Positions 54,605-63,983 of a DNA stretch of 64,000 bases are shown here, piece after piece (the first letter of the stretch is position 1; each line of letters begins with the position of its first letter). Origin of the DNA: Amycolatopsis sp. NBC_01480. Its GTDB lineage: Bacteria; Actinomycetota; Actinomycetes; Mycobacteriales; Pseudonocardiaceae. The stretch is from positions 1,364,001 through 1,428,000 of the forward strand of contig NZ_CP109442.1 of the NCBI RefSeq assembly GCF_036227205.1. The letters are read 5' to 3'. Made by a program: the position numbers and the translations under genes. Under the pieces are notes generated by a model. It made no database searches, was not told the DNA's origin, and saw nothing but the letters and a program-made list of their open reading frames with translations.

Positions 54605-56380
54605 TTAGTGCTCGCCCGAGTTGTCCTTGTCGTGGTCACCCGGCATGGTCGCGTCGACCAGCTTCTGCGACGGCGCGCCGTGGCCGTTGCGCGGCTTGCC
54701 GAAGAAGCCGATCTCACCCTCGGCGTGCAGCCGCTCCACCATGTGCGGGTAGTGCAGCTCGAACGCGGGCCGCTCGGACCGGATCCGGGGCAGCTCGGTG
54801 AAGTTGTGCCGCGGCGGCGGGCAGGACGTGGCCCACTCGAGCGAGTTGCCGTAGCCCCACGGGTCGTCGACCGTGACGATCTCGCCGTAGCGGTAGCTCT
54901 TGAACACGTTCCAGATGAACGGCAGCGTCGAGGCGCCGAGGATGTACGCGCCGATCGTGGAGATCGTGTTCAGCGTGGTGAACCCGTCGCTGGCCAGGTA
55001 GTCGGCGTACCGGCGGGGCATGCCCTCCGCGCCCAGCCAGTGCTGGACCAGGAAGGTGCCGTGGAAGCCGATGAACGTGGTCCAGAAGTGCCACTTGCCG
55101 AGCTTCTCGTCCATCATCCGGCCGGTGATCTTCGGGAACCAGAAGTAGATCCCGGCGAAGGTCGCGAACACGATCGTGCCGTAGAGGACGTAGTGGAAGT
55201 GCGCCACCACGAAGTAGCTGTCCGACACGTGGAAGTCGATCGCCGGCGCGGCCAGCAGGATGCCGGTCAGGCCACCGAAGAGGAACGTGACGATGAAGCC
55301 CATCGAGAAGATCATCGGCGTCTCGAAGGACAGCTGGCCCTTCCACATCGTGCCGATCCAGTTGAAGAACTTCACGCCGGTCGGGACCGCGATCAGGAAC
55401 GTCATGAAGGAGAAGAACGGCAGCAGGACCGCGCCGGTGGCGTACATGTGGTGCGCCCACACCGCCACGGACAGGGCCGCGATCGCCAGCGTCGCGAAGA
55501 CCAGGCCCTTGTAACCGAAGATCGGCTTCCGGCTGAACACCGGGAAGATCTCGGAGACGATCCCGAAGAATGGTAGAGCGACGATATATACCTCTGGATG
55601 GCCGAAGAACCAGAACAGGTGTTGCCAGAGGATGACCCCGCCGTTGGCTGGATCGAAGACGTGCGCGCCGAGGTGCCGGTCCGCCAGCAGGCCCATCAGG
55701 GCCGCGGTCAGGATCGGGAACGCCAGCAGGATCAGGATGCTGGTGACCAGGATGTTCCAGGTGAAGATCGGCATCCGGAACATCGTCATGCCCGGGGCGC
55801 GCAGGCAGATCACCGTGGTGATCATGTTGACGCCACCGAGGATGGTGCCCAGGCCCGAGACGACCAGACCGGAGATCCACAGGTCCGCGCCGACGCCCGG
55901 CGAGTGGATCGCGTCCGACAGCGGGGTGTAGGCGAACCAGCCGAAGTCGGCGGCGCCACCCGGGGTCAGGAAGCCGGACAGGACGATCAGGCCGCCGAAG
56001 AGGTACAGCCAGTAAGAGAACGCGTTCAGCCGCGGGAACGCCACGTCCGGCGAGCCGATCTGCAGCGGCAGGATGAAGTTCGCGAAACCGAACAGGATCG
56101 GCGTCGCGTACAGCAGCAGCATGATCGTGCCGTGCATGGTGAACAACTGGTTGTACTGCTCAGACGACAGGAACTGCTGGCCCGGGCGGGCCAGCTCCGT
56201 GCGGATGAGCATCGCCATCGCGCCGCCCGCCATGAAGAAGGCGAACGACGTGACCAGGTACATGATGCCGATCTGCTTGTGGTCCGTCGTGCGGAACAAC
56301 CGCAGCAGGTACGAACCCTTAACCGACTCGCGCGCGGGATACGGGCGCGTTGCGATCGGCTTGGGGGCTACGGCCGTCAC
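54605..56380 (-). CDS. ctaD: Cytochrome c oxidase subunit I (aa3 type)
   Basis: 591 residues from GTG 56380, with GGAGG five bases ahead; an ATG 15 bases upstream lacks this spacing. Twelve TM helices. CuB/heme ligands: His in [11 protein letters not shown], the His-Tyr pair in [26 protein letters not shown] and the two His of [12 protein letters not shown]. It is the catalytic core of the terminal oxidase. A charged C-terminal tail ends in [10 protein letters not shown]. Confidence 0.96.
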   Translation of the reverse strand: MTAVAPKPIATRPYPARESVKGSYLLRLFRTTDHKQIGIMYLVTSFAFFMAGGAMAMLIRTELARPGQQFLSSEQYNQLFTMHGTIMLLLYATPILFGFANFILPLQIGSPDVAFPRLNAFSYWLYLFGGLIVLSGFLTPGGAADFGWFAYTPLSDAIHSPGVGADLWISGLVVSGLGTILGGVNMITTVICLRAPGMTMFRMPIFTWNILVTSILILLAFPILTAALMGLLADRHLGAHVFDPANGGVILWQHLFWFFGHPEVYIVALPFFGIVSEIFPVFSRKPIFGYKGLVFATLAIAALSVAVWAHHMYATGAVLLPFFSFMTFLIAVPTGVKFFNWIGTMWKGQLSFETPMIFSMGFIVTFLFGGLTGILLAAPAIDFHVSDSYFVVAHFHYVLYGTIVFATFAGIYFWFPKITGRMMDEKLGKWHFWTTFIGFHGTFLVQHWLGAEGMPRRYADYLASDGFTTLNTISTIGAYILGASTLPFIWNVFKSYRYGEIVTVDDPWGYGNSLEWATSCPPPRHNFTELPRIRSERPAFELHYPHMVERLHAEGEIGFFGKPRNGHGAPSQKLVDATMPGDHDKDNSGEH

Positions 56381-56505
56381 TCCTGCCTCCAACACTGAAA
56401 CCTTGTGGTGGTCAACATCCGGGACACCGAAGGGTCAGGCGGGCCTGATCCGGCGGCTAGGTGGGATCGTAGCCCTCGCTACCGACAGTCGCGCGCACCG
56501 GCTGG

Positions 56506-56511
56506 TTAGAT
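56506..56511 (+). promoter_or_regulatory. -10 element of a leaderless promoter (phosphotransferase)
   Basis: TTAGAT ends six bases before ATG 56518, with no ribosome site between. Confidence 0.45.
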
Positions 56512-56517
56512 CACCGC

Positions 56518-57348
56518 ATGACCGACCCCTACACCGCTTCGGCGGTGCTCGCGGCCACCGCGGTGGCCCGGAGGCTGGGGTTGCCGGCGGACTCGCCCGA
56601 GGTGCTCCACGAGCGGTCGAACGTGCTGGTGAGAATAGGTCACGTAGTCGCGAGAGTGCCTGGCACGACGCTGCTCCTGCGCCCCGACGCGACGGCCTGG
56701 CTGGCGCGGGACGTGGCCCTGTCGGCCTTTCTCACCGAGCGTGATGTGCGCGTCGTCTCACCCACCACGGATCCCCCGGCCGGCCCGCATTTCGCCGAGG
56801 GCCTGCCGGTCACGCTCTGGCACTGGACGCCGCACGATCCGGACCATCGGCACAGCCCGGGCGAGGTCGCGGATTCACTCGCCCGGGTCCATTCAGTACT
56901 GCGCGACTTTCCCGGCGAACTGCCCATTCGCGGGCCGTTCGACGAAGTGGAGACGATGCTCCGGCTCCACGGCGACGCCATGGACGGGGCCGCGGACCGG
57001 ATCCGCGAGGAGGCCGCCCGGATCGAGGCGGAAGTGCCGCTGGCCCCCGTCCAGGCGCTGCACGGGGACGCGCACCCGGGCAACCTCATCGCGACCGCGG
57101 ACGGGCCGTGCTGGCTCGACTTCGAAGACACCTGGCGCGGCCCGCTCGCGTGGGACCTGGCGATCCTGGCGAAGCAGGGCGGACCGGACCTGCTCGCCGC
57201 GTATCCGGCCGAAGTGGACGAAGCCGCCATCGCGTCGTATCTGCGGCTGCGTTCGCTTTTCGCCGTGGGCTGGCGGTTTCTGATCGCGAAGCGGTTCCCG
57301 CACCGGCTCGGCGACGCCCGCGCGGCGCTGGCCGAATACTTCAGCTGA
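56518..57348 (+). CDS. Aminoglycoside phosphotransferase-family kinase
   Basis: 276 residues. Protein-kinase-like fold with Brenner motif ALHGDAHPGNLIATADGP (HGDxHxxN), then CWLDFEDTWRGPLAWDLAIL (DFE in place of DFG/DFD). The family includes kinases of small alcohols and amino sugars, and some resistance enzymes; substrate specificity cannot be read, and resistance is not implied. It converges on the alpha/beta hydrolase with an 8-bp stop overlap. Confidence 0.88.
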   Translation: MTDPYTASAVLAATAVARRLGLPADSPEVLHERSNVLVRIGHVVARVPGTTLLLRPDATAWLARDVALSAFLTERDVRVVSPTTDPPAGPHFAEGLPVTLWHWTPHDPDHRHSPGEVADSLARVHSVLRDFPGELPIRGPFDEVETMLRLHGDAMDGAADRIREEAARIEAEVPLAPVQALHGDAHPGNLIATADGPCWLDFEDTWRGPLAWDLAILAKQGGPDLLAAYPAEVDEAAIASYLRLRSLFAVGWRFLIAKRFPHRLGDARAALAEYFS

Positions 57349-58084
57349 TCGGGTACCAGACGAGGATCGCCTCCACGACGCCCGCGGGGTCCTCCAGCGG
57401 AGTCAGGTGACCGACGCCGGGAAGCACGACGAGGGTGGCGTCCGGCAGCGCGCCGACCATCGTGTTCGCCGCTTCGAGCGGGGTGATGGCGTCCTGCTCG
57501 CCGACGATCACCAGCGCCGGAACGTTGGTGTCACGCAGTAATTCGACGGAATCCGGCCGGGCGCGCAGGGCGCGCGCGGCCCAGGCGACCCCAGCGGGCG
57601 GCTGCTCGTCGATCAGCCCGCGCACGCGCTCGACGACGTCCGGCGCGGCGGTCGAAGCCAGCAGGTTGGGCAGATTGGCCTCGGCGAGCCACCCGGCGAC
57701 GCCGTCGGTCTCGGCCCGCTCCGCCACATCCAGCCGGGCCCGCGCGGCTTCGGGCGTGTCGGCCGTCGCCTTGGTGTCGATGAGCACGAGGCCGCCGACG
57801 CGTTCAGGGGCCAGCCGCAGCACGGCCATCGCGAGGTAGCCGCCCATCGAACAGCCGCCGAGCACCACGCGATCCAGTTCGAGGCGGTCGAGCAACGCGA
57901 CGACGTCCCGGGCGGCGTCGTCGAGGTTAGGCTCGCGGCCGCTCTCGGGCAGCGGGCTGCGGCCCAGCCCGCGCTGGTCGGGCGTGACGAGCCGGACGCG
58001 CTCGGCGAGCGGCGCGCGCACCGGGTCCCACATCCGGGCGTCGAGGGGGAAGGCGTGCAAAAGCAGCAGGGGCAGTTCGGTCAT
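57341..58084 (-). CDS. Alpha/beta fold hydrolase
   Basis: 247 residues from ATG 58084 (MTELPLLLLHAFPLDARMWD). Nucleophile Ser in VVLGGCSMGGYLAMAVLRLA (GxSxG with Cys in the first variable place), Asp in VIVGEQDAITPLEAA, His in LPGVGHLTPLEDP: a full catalytic triad. Similar to 3-oxoadipate enol-lactonase-like hydrolases; the substrate is not fixed. Confidence 0.88.
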   Translation of the reverse strand: MTELPLLLLHAFPLDARMWDPVRAPLAERVRLVTPDQRGLGRSPLPESGREPNLDDAARDVVALLDRLELDRVVLGGCSMGGYLAMAVLRLAPERVGGLVLIDTKATADTPEAARARLDVAERAETDGVAGWLAEANLPNLLASTAAPDVVERVRGLIDEQPPAGVAWAARALRARPDSVELLRDTNVPALVIVGEQDAITPLEAANTMVGALPDATLVVLPGVGHLTPLEDPAGVVEAILVWYPIS

Positions 58085-58124
58085 GCCCGCCATTTTGTCG
58101 GACCCCGGGGCTACCTTCGGGGAT

Positions 58125-58625
58125 GTGCTGACGGAGATCAAGACCGAACGGCTGCTGCTCCGCCCCTTCACCGAGGCGGACCGGCAGGAGATGGTGGCCA
58201 TTGAGACCGACCCGAGAACCAACCGCTTCCGCGTGAACCCGCCGGACGAGCCGGCCGCGCAGCGCATGTTCGACGCCTGGCTCGCGCACTGGCGAGAACA
58301 CGGCTACGGCTACCTGGCCGTGCGCGACCACCACGGTCCCGCCCTGCTCGGCATGTCGGGCGTCCGCCTCCGCGACTTCCAGGGCGAGAAGGTGCTGAAC
58401 CTGGGCTACCGCTTCCACCCGTCGGCGTGGGGCCAGGGCTACGCGGTGGAAGCGGCGAGCGCCTCGGTGGACTGGGCGGAGCGCGAACTGGCCCAGGCCC
58501 CGGTGCTGATCTCGGTGAACGTCATCAACAAACCGTCGCTGCGCGTCGTCGAACGGCTGGGATTCACGAACTACGAGGAGGTGACTTACGAGGATGGTGC
58601 GGTGGTGCGCAACTTCCGGCGGTGA
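58125..58625 (+). CDS. GNAT family N-acetyltransferase (RimJ/RimL-like)
   Basis: 166 residues from GTG 58125. EIKTERLLLRPFTEADRQEM is the RimJ/RimL start; NLGYRFHPSAWGQGYAVEAA is acetyl-CoA motif A; ISVNVINKPSLRVVERLGFT is motif B. TACCTT ends seven bases before the start, so the gene may be leaderless. Divergent from the hydrolase. Confidence 0.88.
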   Translation: MLTEIKTERLLLRPFTEADRQEMVAIETDPRTNRFRVNPPDEPAAQRMFDAWLAHWREHGYGYLAVRDHHGPALLGMSGVRLRDFQGEKVLNLGYRFHPSAWGQGYAVEAASASVDWAERELAQAPVLISVNVINKPSLRVVERLGFTNYEEVTYEDGAVVRNFRR

Positions 58626-58987
58626 CGGGGTCTGGTTGCCGGGTGAGTGGGTGGTTCGGCGCCGGTCGTGACCTGCCTGGCTCCTGGTGGCAGCGCCGGG
58701 ATCGCGGTGGTGTGGGCGCTGTCGTCACCAGCGGCGGGTTGGTCGACGCGGGCCTCACCAACGGCGGCGGGGCGTGGCGGGTCCCAGCCGACTGGGGTTG
58801 GCTGGCGGGATCCCCATCCACGGCAGGCTGACTGGCAGATCCCCCACCAACGGCGGGCGGGTCAACGGTTCTCGCCAACGCCCGGTTGACTGCCTGGGCT
58901 CTACCGGCAGCGAGTCGGCTGGCGGCCGTCGCCAACGGTGCGGCGACAGGCGGGTCCTCATCAGCGGTGCGGCGACAGGCAGGGACG
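58626..58987. other. Gene-free, GGCGG-rich repetitive DNA
   Basis: Short words such as CACCAACGGCGG, TCACCAGCGGCGG and GGTGCGGCGACAGGCGGG recur irregularly. Both strands are open in several frames, but they give Ala/Pro/Thr or Gly/Arg chains with no start signal or domain. No gene seen. Confidence 0.55.
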
Positions 58988-59293
58988 TCACCAGCGGCGG
59001 GTGGGCCGGCGGCGGCCGCGCGCGTCCCAGCAGGCGCGATGCCAGTGTCGCCGGTCGGCGACAGAGCCGGTTTCGTCGGCGGGCCAGACCACCACGTGCG
59101 GGGTGCCGGGGCGGATCTCGTGGTCGCAGCCTGGGCAGCGGTAGGTCTTGGTGGCGTGGGCGCCGGGCACGGTGCGGACCAGCCAGTCCCCGTCCTGACC
59201 CGACTCGGAATGCGCCCAGCCACTGGTGCCGCCGACGTCGGGACGGTCGGCGCGATCGGGACGGTCACGCCCGGGGCGGTTACGTCGGGGCAC
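58988..59293 (-). CDS. Small Cys/His-containing actinobacterial protein (zinc-ribbon-like)
   Basis: 101 residues from GTG 59293. An Arg/Asp-rich N-terminus (MPRRNRPGRDRPDRADRPDV), then GDWLVRTVPGAHATKTYRCP, GCDHEIRPGTPHVVVWPADE and RRHWHRACWDARGRR. CxxC and a HWHxxC pair are good zinc ligands. Actinobacterial genomes often label such genes ATP/GTP-binding, with no known function. It is the only protein-like island in 58.6-60.1 kb. Confidence 0.72.
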   Translation of the reverse strand: MPRRNRPGRDRPDRADRPDVGGTSGWAHSESGQDGDWLVRTVPGAHATKTYRCPGCDHEIRPGTPHVVVWPADETGSVADRRHWHRACWDARGRRRPTRRW

Positions 59294-59401
59294 ACCGAAA
59301 ACGGTAACCGTCGGCTGGGCACGCCCGCGCAGGAGTCTCGCCACACCCGCGGAAATCAGCCTGCCATCAGGCACCCGCCGGACCTGCGCCTGCCAACCAG
59401 A

Positions 59402-59736
59402 CACCCTCGAACACGCACCCGCTAAGGGAGCCGCCGGGCATGGACCCACCAATCGGCACCCGCGGACACGCACCCGCCACCGGACGCCCACCGGATATGC
59501 GCCTGCCAACCGGGCACCCTCGAACACGCCCGCCAAGGGAGCCGCCGGACACGCACCCACCAATCGGCACCCGCGGGCACACAACCACCAACAGACGCCC
59601 ACCGGACCTGCGCCCGCCAACCAGGCACCGTCGAACACGCGTCCGCCAAGGGACCCGCCGAGCACGCACCCACCAATCGGCACCCACGGGCACCCACCAC
59701 CAACAGACGCCCACCGGACCTGCGCCCGCCAACAAA
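59402..59736. repeat. Three 111-113-bp tandem repeats
   Basis: Units start at 59402, 59515 and 59626. Each begins CACC(C/G)TCGAACACGC and includes GCCGCCGGACACGCACCC, ACCAATCGGCACCC and GCCCACCGGACCTGCGCC. Partial copies flank the tract (from 59371, and after 59737). The first period is 113, not a multiple of three, and no strand has a gene-like frame through it. Confidence 0.85.
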
Positions 59737-60119
59737 CACCCGGCGGATCCGCGCCTGCCAACAGACACCCGCGGACACCCGCCCGCTAACAAGCACCCGC
59801 CAGGTATGCGCCCGGCAACAGGTACTCCGGGCACGTGCACCACCATCGGCTTTGGGCGAGGGTCGGCGGCCCTCGCTTTCCCTCGCGGCGCCGCCGAAGT
59901 CAGACTCGGGTTCCTGCGCAGCGCCCGCGGACGTCAGACTCGGGCTCCTTCGCAGCGCCTCCGAAGTCAGGATCGGGCGAGGGTTGACGTTCCCCCTCTC
60001 CGCAGCACGCCCGCGCCCAGCACCCTCCGCGCCACAACCCTCGGTGAGCGTTGTCCCGCAGGCCTGCGGCCAGCCCCTGTACAAGGACCAGCCGCCCGCC
60101 CTCCGGAAACGCCCAGCGG
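59737..60119. other. Degenerate continuation of the repeat tract
   Basis: ACACCCGC- and CGCGGACACCCGC-type words continue to about 59,830. From 59,880 the sequence has three TCAG-AC/TCGGG-CTC words spaced 45-50 bp (near 59900, 59937 and 59970). No gene; it ends at the stop of the phosphatase-family gene. Confidence 0.5.
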
Positions 60120-61250
60120 TCAGCCTTGTGCGAGCGCCAACGGGACCAGTTGCTCGGCCTCGGTCAGGGAGCCGTGCTGGCCGATGAGGGAGGACTCGAC
60201 GGCCTCGGCGAGTTCGCGGACCAGGCCGAAAGTCCCGGTCGCCGCTGCGACGACGTCGCCGATGCGCGGGCGGATGCGGTCGCTCACCGGGTGGCCGAAC
60301 CAGCCGCGTTCGATGGCCTCGTCGCGGGGCAGGACCCAGGCACGGTCGCCGAGGACGGTGCGCCACGCGGCCAGCACGTCGGCCGCCGCGCCGGGTTCGG
60401 TGTAGACGTGGCGGGCCCGCACTTCGCCGCCGAACGCGCGGACGCCGGCGAGCAGGTCGGGCGTGTCGTCGAGGTCCAGCTTTTCGTCGACGGTCACCAT
60501 TCCGTGATCCGCCACCACCGCCAGCAGCGCACCGGGCGGTAGTCCGTCCACAATGGACTCCACGAGCCGGTCGACGTGCCGAAGCTGCATGCGCCACGCC
60601 GTCGAGCCGGGTCCGTACAGATGCCCCAGCAGGTCGAGTTCGCTGTGGTAGGCGTAGCAGAACGAGCGTGACGACAACACGTCCAGCGTCCGCGCGGCCA
60701 GGTCGCCCAGGGCGTGCACGCCGGCGTAACGCGCGCCGCTCTGCGTCGCCCGGGTCAGGGCCGTGTCCGCGAACTGCGCCGACGACACCACCACCGCGTC
60801 GATCCCGGCGGCCGCGGCGCGTTCGAACGTCGTCGGCAACGGCTGCACCTCCCGCGGCGGCAGGGCGCCGCGCAGGTCGCTGCCGTCGGTGTGGGAACGC
60901 CAGCGCAACGCGTTCAGCACGCCGGTCCCGGGCATCTCGAAGGTGTAGCCGACCATGCCGTGCTCCCCGGACGCCAGCCCGGTCCCGATCGCCGCGACCC
61001 CCGCCGCGGTCGTCGACGGAAAGCCGACCCGCAGCGGCCGCTTCGCGAGTTCCGCGAGCACCGGCGCGTCGGCGGCGTGTTCGGCGAGCAGCTGCCAGCC
61101 GAGCCCGTCGATGAGCAGCACGCACGCACTGCTCGCCTCGGGCAGGGCGAGGCTGCTCACCTCCCCCGGCACGCCGAGCGAGCCGAGCAACGCCGGGACA
61201 ACCTGGCCAAGGTGCGGGAGATCCGCAAGCTGGGGAACATCCACCACCAC
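60120..61250 (-). CDS. Alkaline phosphatase superfamily nucleotide pyrophosphatase/phosphodiesterase
   Basis: 376 residues from GTG 61250. ACVLLIDGLGWQLLAEHAAD (metal Asp), nucleophile Thr in VGFPSTTAAGVAAIGTG, SELDLLGHLYGPGSTAW and VVADHGMVTVDEKLDL: the metal ligands of the NPP branch. It hydrolyses phosphodiester or pyrophosphate bonds; the natural substrate is unknown. Confidence 0.88.
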   Translation of the reverse strand: MVVDVPQLADLPHLGQVVPALLGSLGVPGEVSSLALPEASSACVLLIDGLGWQLLAEHAADAPVLAELAKRPLRVGFPSTTAAGVAAIGTGLASGEHGMVGYTFEMPGTGVLNALRWRSHTDGSDLRGALPPREVQPLPTTFERAAAAGIDAVVVSSAQFADTALTRATQSGARYAGVHALGDLAARTLDVLSSRSFCYAYHSELDLLGHLYGPGSTAWRMQLRHVDRLVESIVDGLPPGALLAVVADHGMVTVDEKLDLDDTPDLLAGVRAFGGEVRARHVYTEPGAAADVLAAWRTVLGDRAWVLPRDEAIERGWFGHPVSDRIRPRIGDVVAAATGTFGLVRELAEAVESSLIGQHGSLTEAEQLVPLALAQG

Positions 61251-61637
61251 AGCTTCCCACCGGACAGCGCCACCCGGACATCACCCCGGCCACACAGGCC
61301 GACTGGCCGTTTCCTGTCCGGCCCCGTGGCCCTTGGCTGCTCCGGCAATGCTTGCCACCAACCACTTCACCGTCACGGCGACCGGCAGAAGCAGCAGACA
61401 GCCAAGCGGCAAGCCCGGCGCGACAGCCACCCGGGCCACCTACCGCCCGGACAGCTCGGCCCATGTCGCAGGGCAGACAGCGTGGCCCGCCCGCACAACA
61501 GCCGACCCCGCCGCTGCCAAGGCGACCCGGCCAAGGCAGCAGGCAGCCGATGAGGCCTGCCCGACTCAGGAGTCCACCGGTCGCCCTCCAGAAGGGCGGT
61601 GCTTCCCCTGCGGCACCCCGGCGGCGATAATCCCGCC
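61251..61637. other. Gene-free divergent region
   Basis: 387 bp between divergent genes. Rich in CCCGGACAGC, GGCCACC and CAGGCAGCC words, without a regular period. A + frame of about 90 codons here is Pro/Arg/Ala-rich with no ribosome site. The FmdB promoter (GATAAT at 61626) is at its right end. Confidence 0.5.
61626..61631 (+). promoter_or_regulatory. -10 element of a leaderless promoter (FmdB-type gene)
   Basis: GATAAT ends six bases before ATG 61638. It is the closest match to TATAAT in the window, and no ribosome site is present. Confidence 0.5.
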
Positions 61638-61841
61638 ATGCCCACCTACGCCTACCGCTGCCGCGACTGCACCGGGACGTTCGAGTTGCAACGGCCGATG
61701 AGCGAGTCCGCCGCGCCGGCGCCCTGCCCTGAGGGGCACACGGACACGGTGAAGCTGCTGACCACGGTCGCGCTCACGGGGTCGGCCGCGGCTCCCGCTT
61801 CCTCGGGTGGCGGCTGCTGCGGTGGCGGTTGCTGCAGCTGA
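61638..61841 (+). CDS. FmdB-type zinc-ribbon protein
   Basis: 67 residues. MPTYAYRCRDCTGTFELQRP has the CxxC of the FmdB regulatory-protein family; the second pair is C and H in PAPCPEGHTD. The C-terminus is a glycine/cysteine tail, GGGCCGGGCCS. Often annotated as a putative regulator; function unproven. Confidence 0.85.
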   Translation: MPTYAYRCRDCTGTFELQRPMSESAAPAPCPEGHTDTVKLLTTVALTGSAAAPASSGGGCCGGGCCS

Positions 61842-62338
61842 CGAACAAACGCTTGCGGTCAAGCGCCCGAGTCGGTGCGCGGCCGTACGGGGTCGCCACC
61901 GCAACCACCGGGACCGCACGTCGACACCGGGTCGCCAGCACGACCACCGGCGCCCGCACTTCGCTACCGAGCCGCCACCGTGGCAACCAGCAACTGCACC
62001 GTGACGTCCGGCCGCCACAACTCGACGCCCGGGCACCACAGGCAATCGCACCGTGGCACCCGGCAATGACCTCAACCGCCGGTAACCGCACCAGCCCTCT
62101 GGCAGCCGTAAATCGGCACCCGGTCACCGCCGGCAACCGCACCGTGAGCCCCGACAGCCGCACTTCGATACCCGGCCATCGCTCCGACCACCGGCAACCG
62201 CCTCGCGGTGGGCGGCAGGCACGCCTCGACGCCCGGATGCCACCCCAGTCACCGGCAAGCCACGTGTCGGCAGCGGCCGCCACGCCTCGGGTCGCCAGCG
62301 CAACGAGCGCGGGGCGGCGAGTGGGTGCGGCCCGGGTG
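61842..62338. other. Gene-free repeat-rich DNA
   Basis: ACCGGCAACCGCACC-like words recur near 62077, 62128 and 62192, with GCACTTCGAT/GCTACC and CGACGCCCGG words between them. The array is irregular and strongly degenerate. No gene, promoter or RNA structure is clear. Confidence 0.5.
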
Positions 62339-63451
62339 TCAGCAGGCTTTCAGGGCCTGGTCCAGGTCATGCCACAGGTCTTCGACGTCTTCCAGGCCGG
62401 CGGAGAGGCGGATCAGGCTGGCGGTGATGCCGGCTTCCTCGCGGTCGGCGGCGGGCACTACTCGGTGGGTCAGGGAGGCGGGGTGCTGGATCAGCGTGTC
62501 GACGCTGCCGAGGCTTACCGCGGGCGTGATCAGGCGGACGGCGCCGATCAGGGCGTGCGGGTCGCCCGTTAGCTCGAAGGCCACCAGGGGGCCGCCGAGT
62601 TTCGGGTAGTGCACGGTGCGGACCGCGGGGTGCGAGGCGAGGCGCTCGGCCAGGGTGGCGGCCGTGGCGGAGGCCGCGGTGACGCGCAGGGGCAGCGTCG
62701 CGAGGCCGCGCAGGAGCAGGTAGCCCGCGAGAGGGTGAAGGACACCGCCCGTTGCGAAGCGGATTTGGCGTAGGCGCGCGGCTTCTTCGGCGTCGCAGGC
62801 TACGACGCCGCCCATGACGTCTCCGTGGCCGCCGAGGAACTTCGTTGCGCTGTGCAGGACGATTCGGGCGCCGAGACGGCCGGGGCGTTGGAGGACGGGC
62901 GTCGCGAAGGTGTTGTCGACCAGGAGGGGAACTTCGCCGCACGCCGAGGCGAGGGCAGCGATGTCCAGCTCGGTCAGGGTCGGGTTCGCGGGCGTCTCGA
63001 CGAACACCAGCCCCGTGTCCGGCCGGATCTCCCCCGCCACGTCCTCGGGCGCGACCCAGGTGACCTCCGTGCCGAGCAGGCCCGAGGTGAGCAGGTGGTC
63101 GGTCGAGCCGTACATCGGCCGGACCCCGACGACGTGACGTTTCCCTTGCGCCACAGCGGAAAGCAGGCACGCGGAGATCGCCGCCATACCGCTGGCGAAC
63201 GCGACGCCGTGCTCGAAGCCCTCCAGCTCGGCCAGCGCCTGCTCGAACCGCTCGACCGTCGGGTTGCCGATGCGCCCGTAGATGCCGGTGACGTTGCCGC
63301 CCGAGGTGAACTCGTCGATCCGGCGCGCCTCCTCCGCGCTGTCCCGCGAGGGGTACGTCGTGGAGAAATCGAGCGGGGCGACGTGCAGGCCCAGGTCGGT
63401 CAGGTCGTCCCGCCCGGCGTGGACGGCTCGGGTGCGCAGCACAGAAGTCAT
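62339..63451 (-). CDS. Cys/Met metabolism PLP-dependent lyase (cystathionine/methionine gamma-lyase type)
   Basis: 370 residues from ATG 63451. TRAVHAGRDDLTDLGLHVAP, YGRIGNPTVERFEQALAELE, FASGMAAISACLLSAVAQGK and the PLP Lys in VLHSATKFLGGHGDVMGGVV. Gamma-synthase, gamma-lyase and methionine gamma-lyase share this fold and are not separable here. Divergent from an Lrp/AsnC regulator 58 bp away, which suggests amino-acid-controlled catabolism. Confidence 0.9.
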   Translation of the reverse strand: MTSVLRTRAVHAGRDDLTDLGLHVAPLDFSTTYPSRDSAEEARRIDEFTSGGNVTGIYGRIGNPTVERFEQALAELEGFEHGVAFASGMAAISACLLSAVAQGKRHVVGVRPMYGSTDHLLTSGLLGTEVTWVAPEDVAGEIRPDTGLVFVETPANPTLTELDIAALASACGEVPLLVDNTFATPVLQRPGRLGARIVLHSATKFLGGHGDVMGGVVACDAEEAARLRQIRFATGGVLHPLAGYLLLRGLATLPLRVTAASATAATLAERLASHPAVRTVHYPKLGGPLVAFELTGDPHALIGAVRLITPAVSLGSVDTLIQHPASLTHRVVPAADREEAGITASLIRLSAGLEDVEDLWHDLDQALKAC

Positions 63452-63485
63452 TTGCAAAGGCTCGGTCAAAGCACGGCGGCAAAGC

Positions 63486-63504
63486 AATGATCTCGGATAT
63501 CATT
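63486..63504. promoter_or_regulatory. 19-bp palindrome, candidate Lrp/AsnC operator
   Basis: AATGATCTC-G-GATATCATT; arms match at 8 of 9 positions. It lies between the divergent genes and covers the probable -10 of the regulator (TATCAT 63498-63503, six bases before ATG 63510). Binding would block the regulator's own promoter and could influence the lyase. Confidence 0.6.
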
Positions 63505-63509
63505 CGCGG

Positions 63510-63983
63510 ATGACTGGATCCGTCGAACTGAGTCCGGTTGATCTCGACATCCTGCGCCTCCTGCAGAACGACGCCCGGATCTCCAACAAGGACCTCGCCG
63601 CCGAGGTCGGGCTCGCGCCGTCCACCTGCCTCGACCGCGTGGCCCGGCTGCGCGAGTCGGGCGTGATCACCGGCCAGCACGCGTCCGTGGACGCGGCGAA
63701 GCTGGGCCGTCCGCTGGAGGCCTTCCTGTTCGTGCAGGTCCGCCCGCACCGGCGGCCGCTGGTGGACCCGTTCGTCAAGCACCTGCTGGCGCTGCCGGAG
63801 GTCCGCGCGGTCTACCACCTCACCGGGCCGGACGACTTCCTCGCGCACGTGGCCACCAGCTCCGCCGCCGAGCTGCAACGCCTGGTGCTGGACGAGCTGA
63901 CCGCCCGCGACGAGGTCGCGCGCGTGCACACCAACCTCGTCTTCCAGCACTGGAGCGGCGGTCCGCTGCTGCCCCCGGCGTGA
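63510..63983 (+). CDS. Lrp/AsnC family transcriptional regulator
   Basis: 157 residues. N-terminal HTH: LSPVDLDILRLLQNDARISN, KDLAAEVGLAPSTCLDRVAR, LRESGVITG. The C-terminal RAM domain (VRAVYHLTGPDDFLAHVATS) binds an amino acid. It probably controls the divergent PLP lyase. Apparently leaderless. Confidence 0.92.
   Translation: MTGSVELSPVDLDILRLLQNDARISNKDLAAEVGLAPSTCLDRVARLRESGVITGQHASVDAAKLGRPLEAFLFVQVRPHRRPLVDPFVKHLLALPEVRAVYHLTGPDDFLAHVATSSAAELQRLVLDELTARDEVARVHTNLVFQHWSGGPLLPPA

Noticed and set aside
56518..57348. Aminoglycoside resistance gene
   Set aside because: Only the general APH fold is visible. The family has many other substrates, and nothing nearby points to resistance.
61352..61630. 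A 92-residue Pro/Arg/Ala-rich + frame before the FmdB gene
   Set aside because: Low complexity, no ribosome site, and it covers the FmdB promoter.
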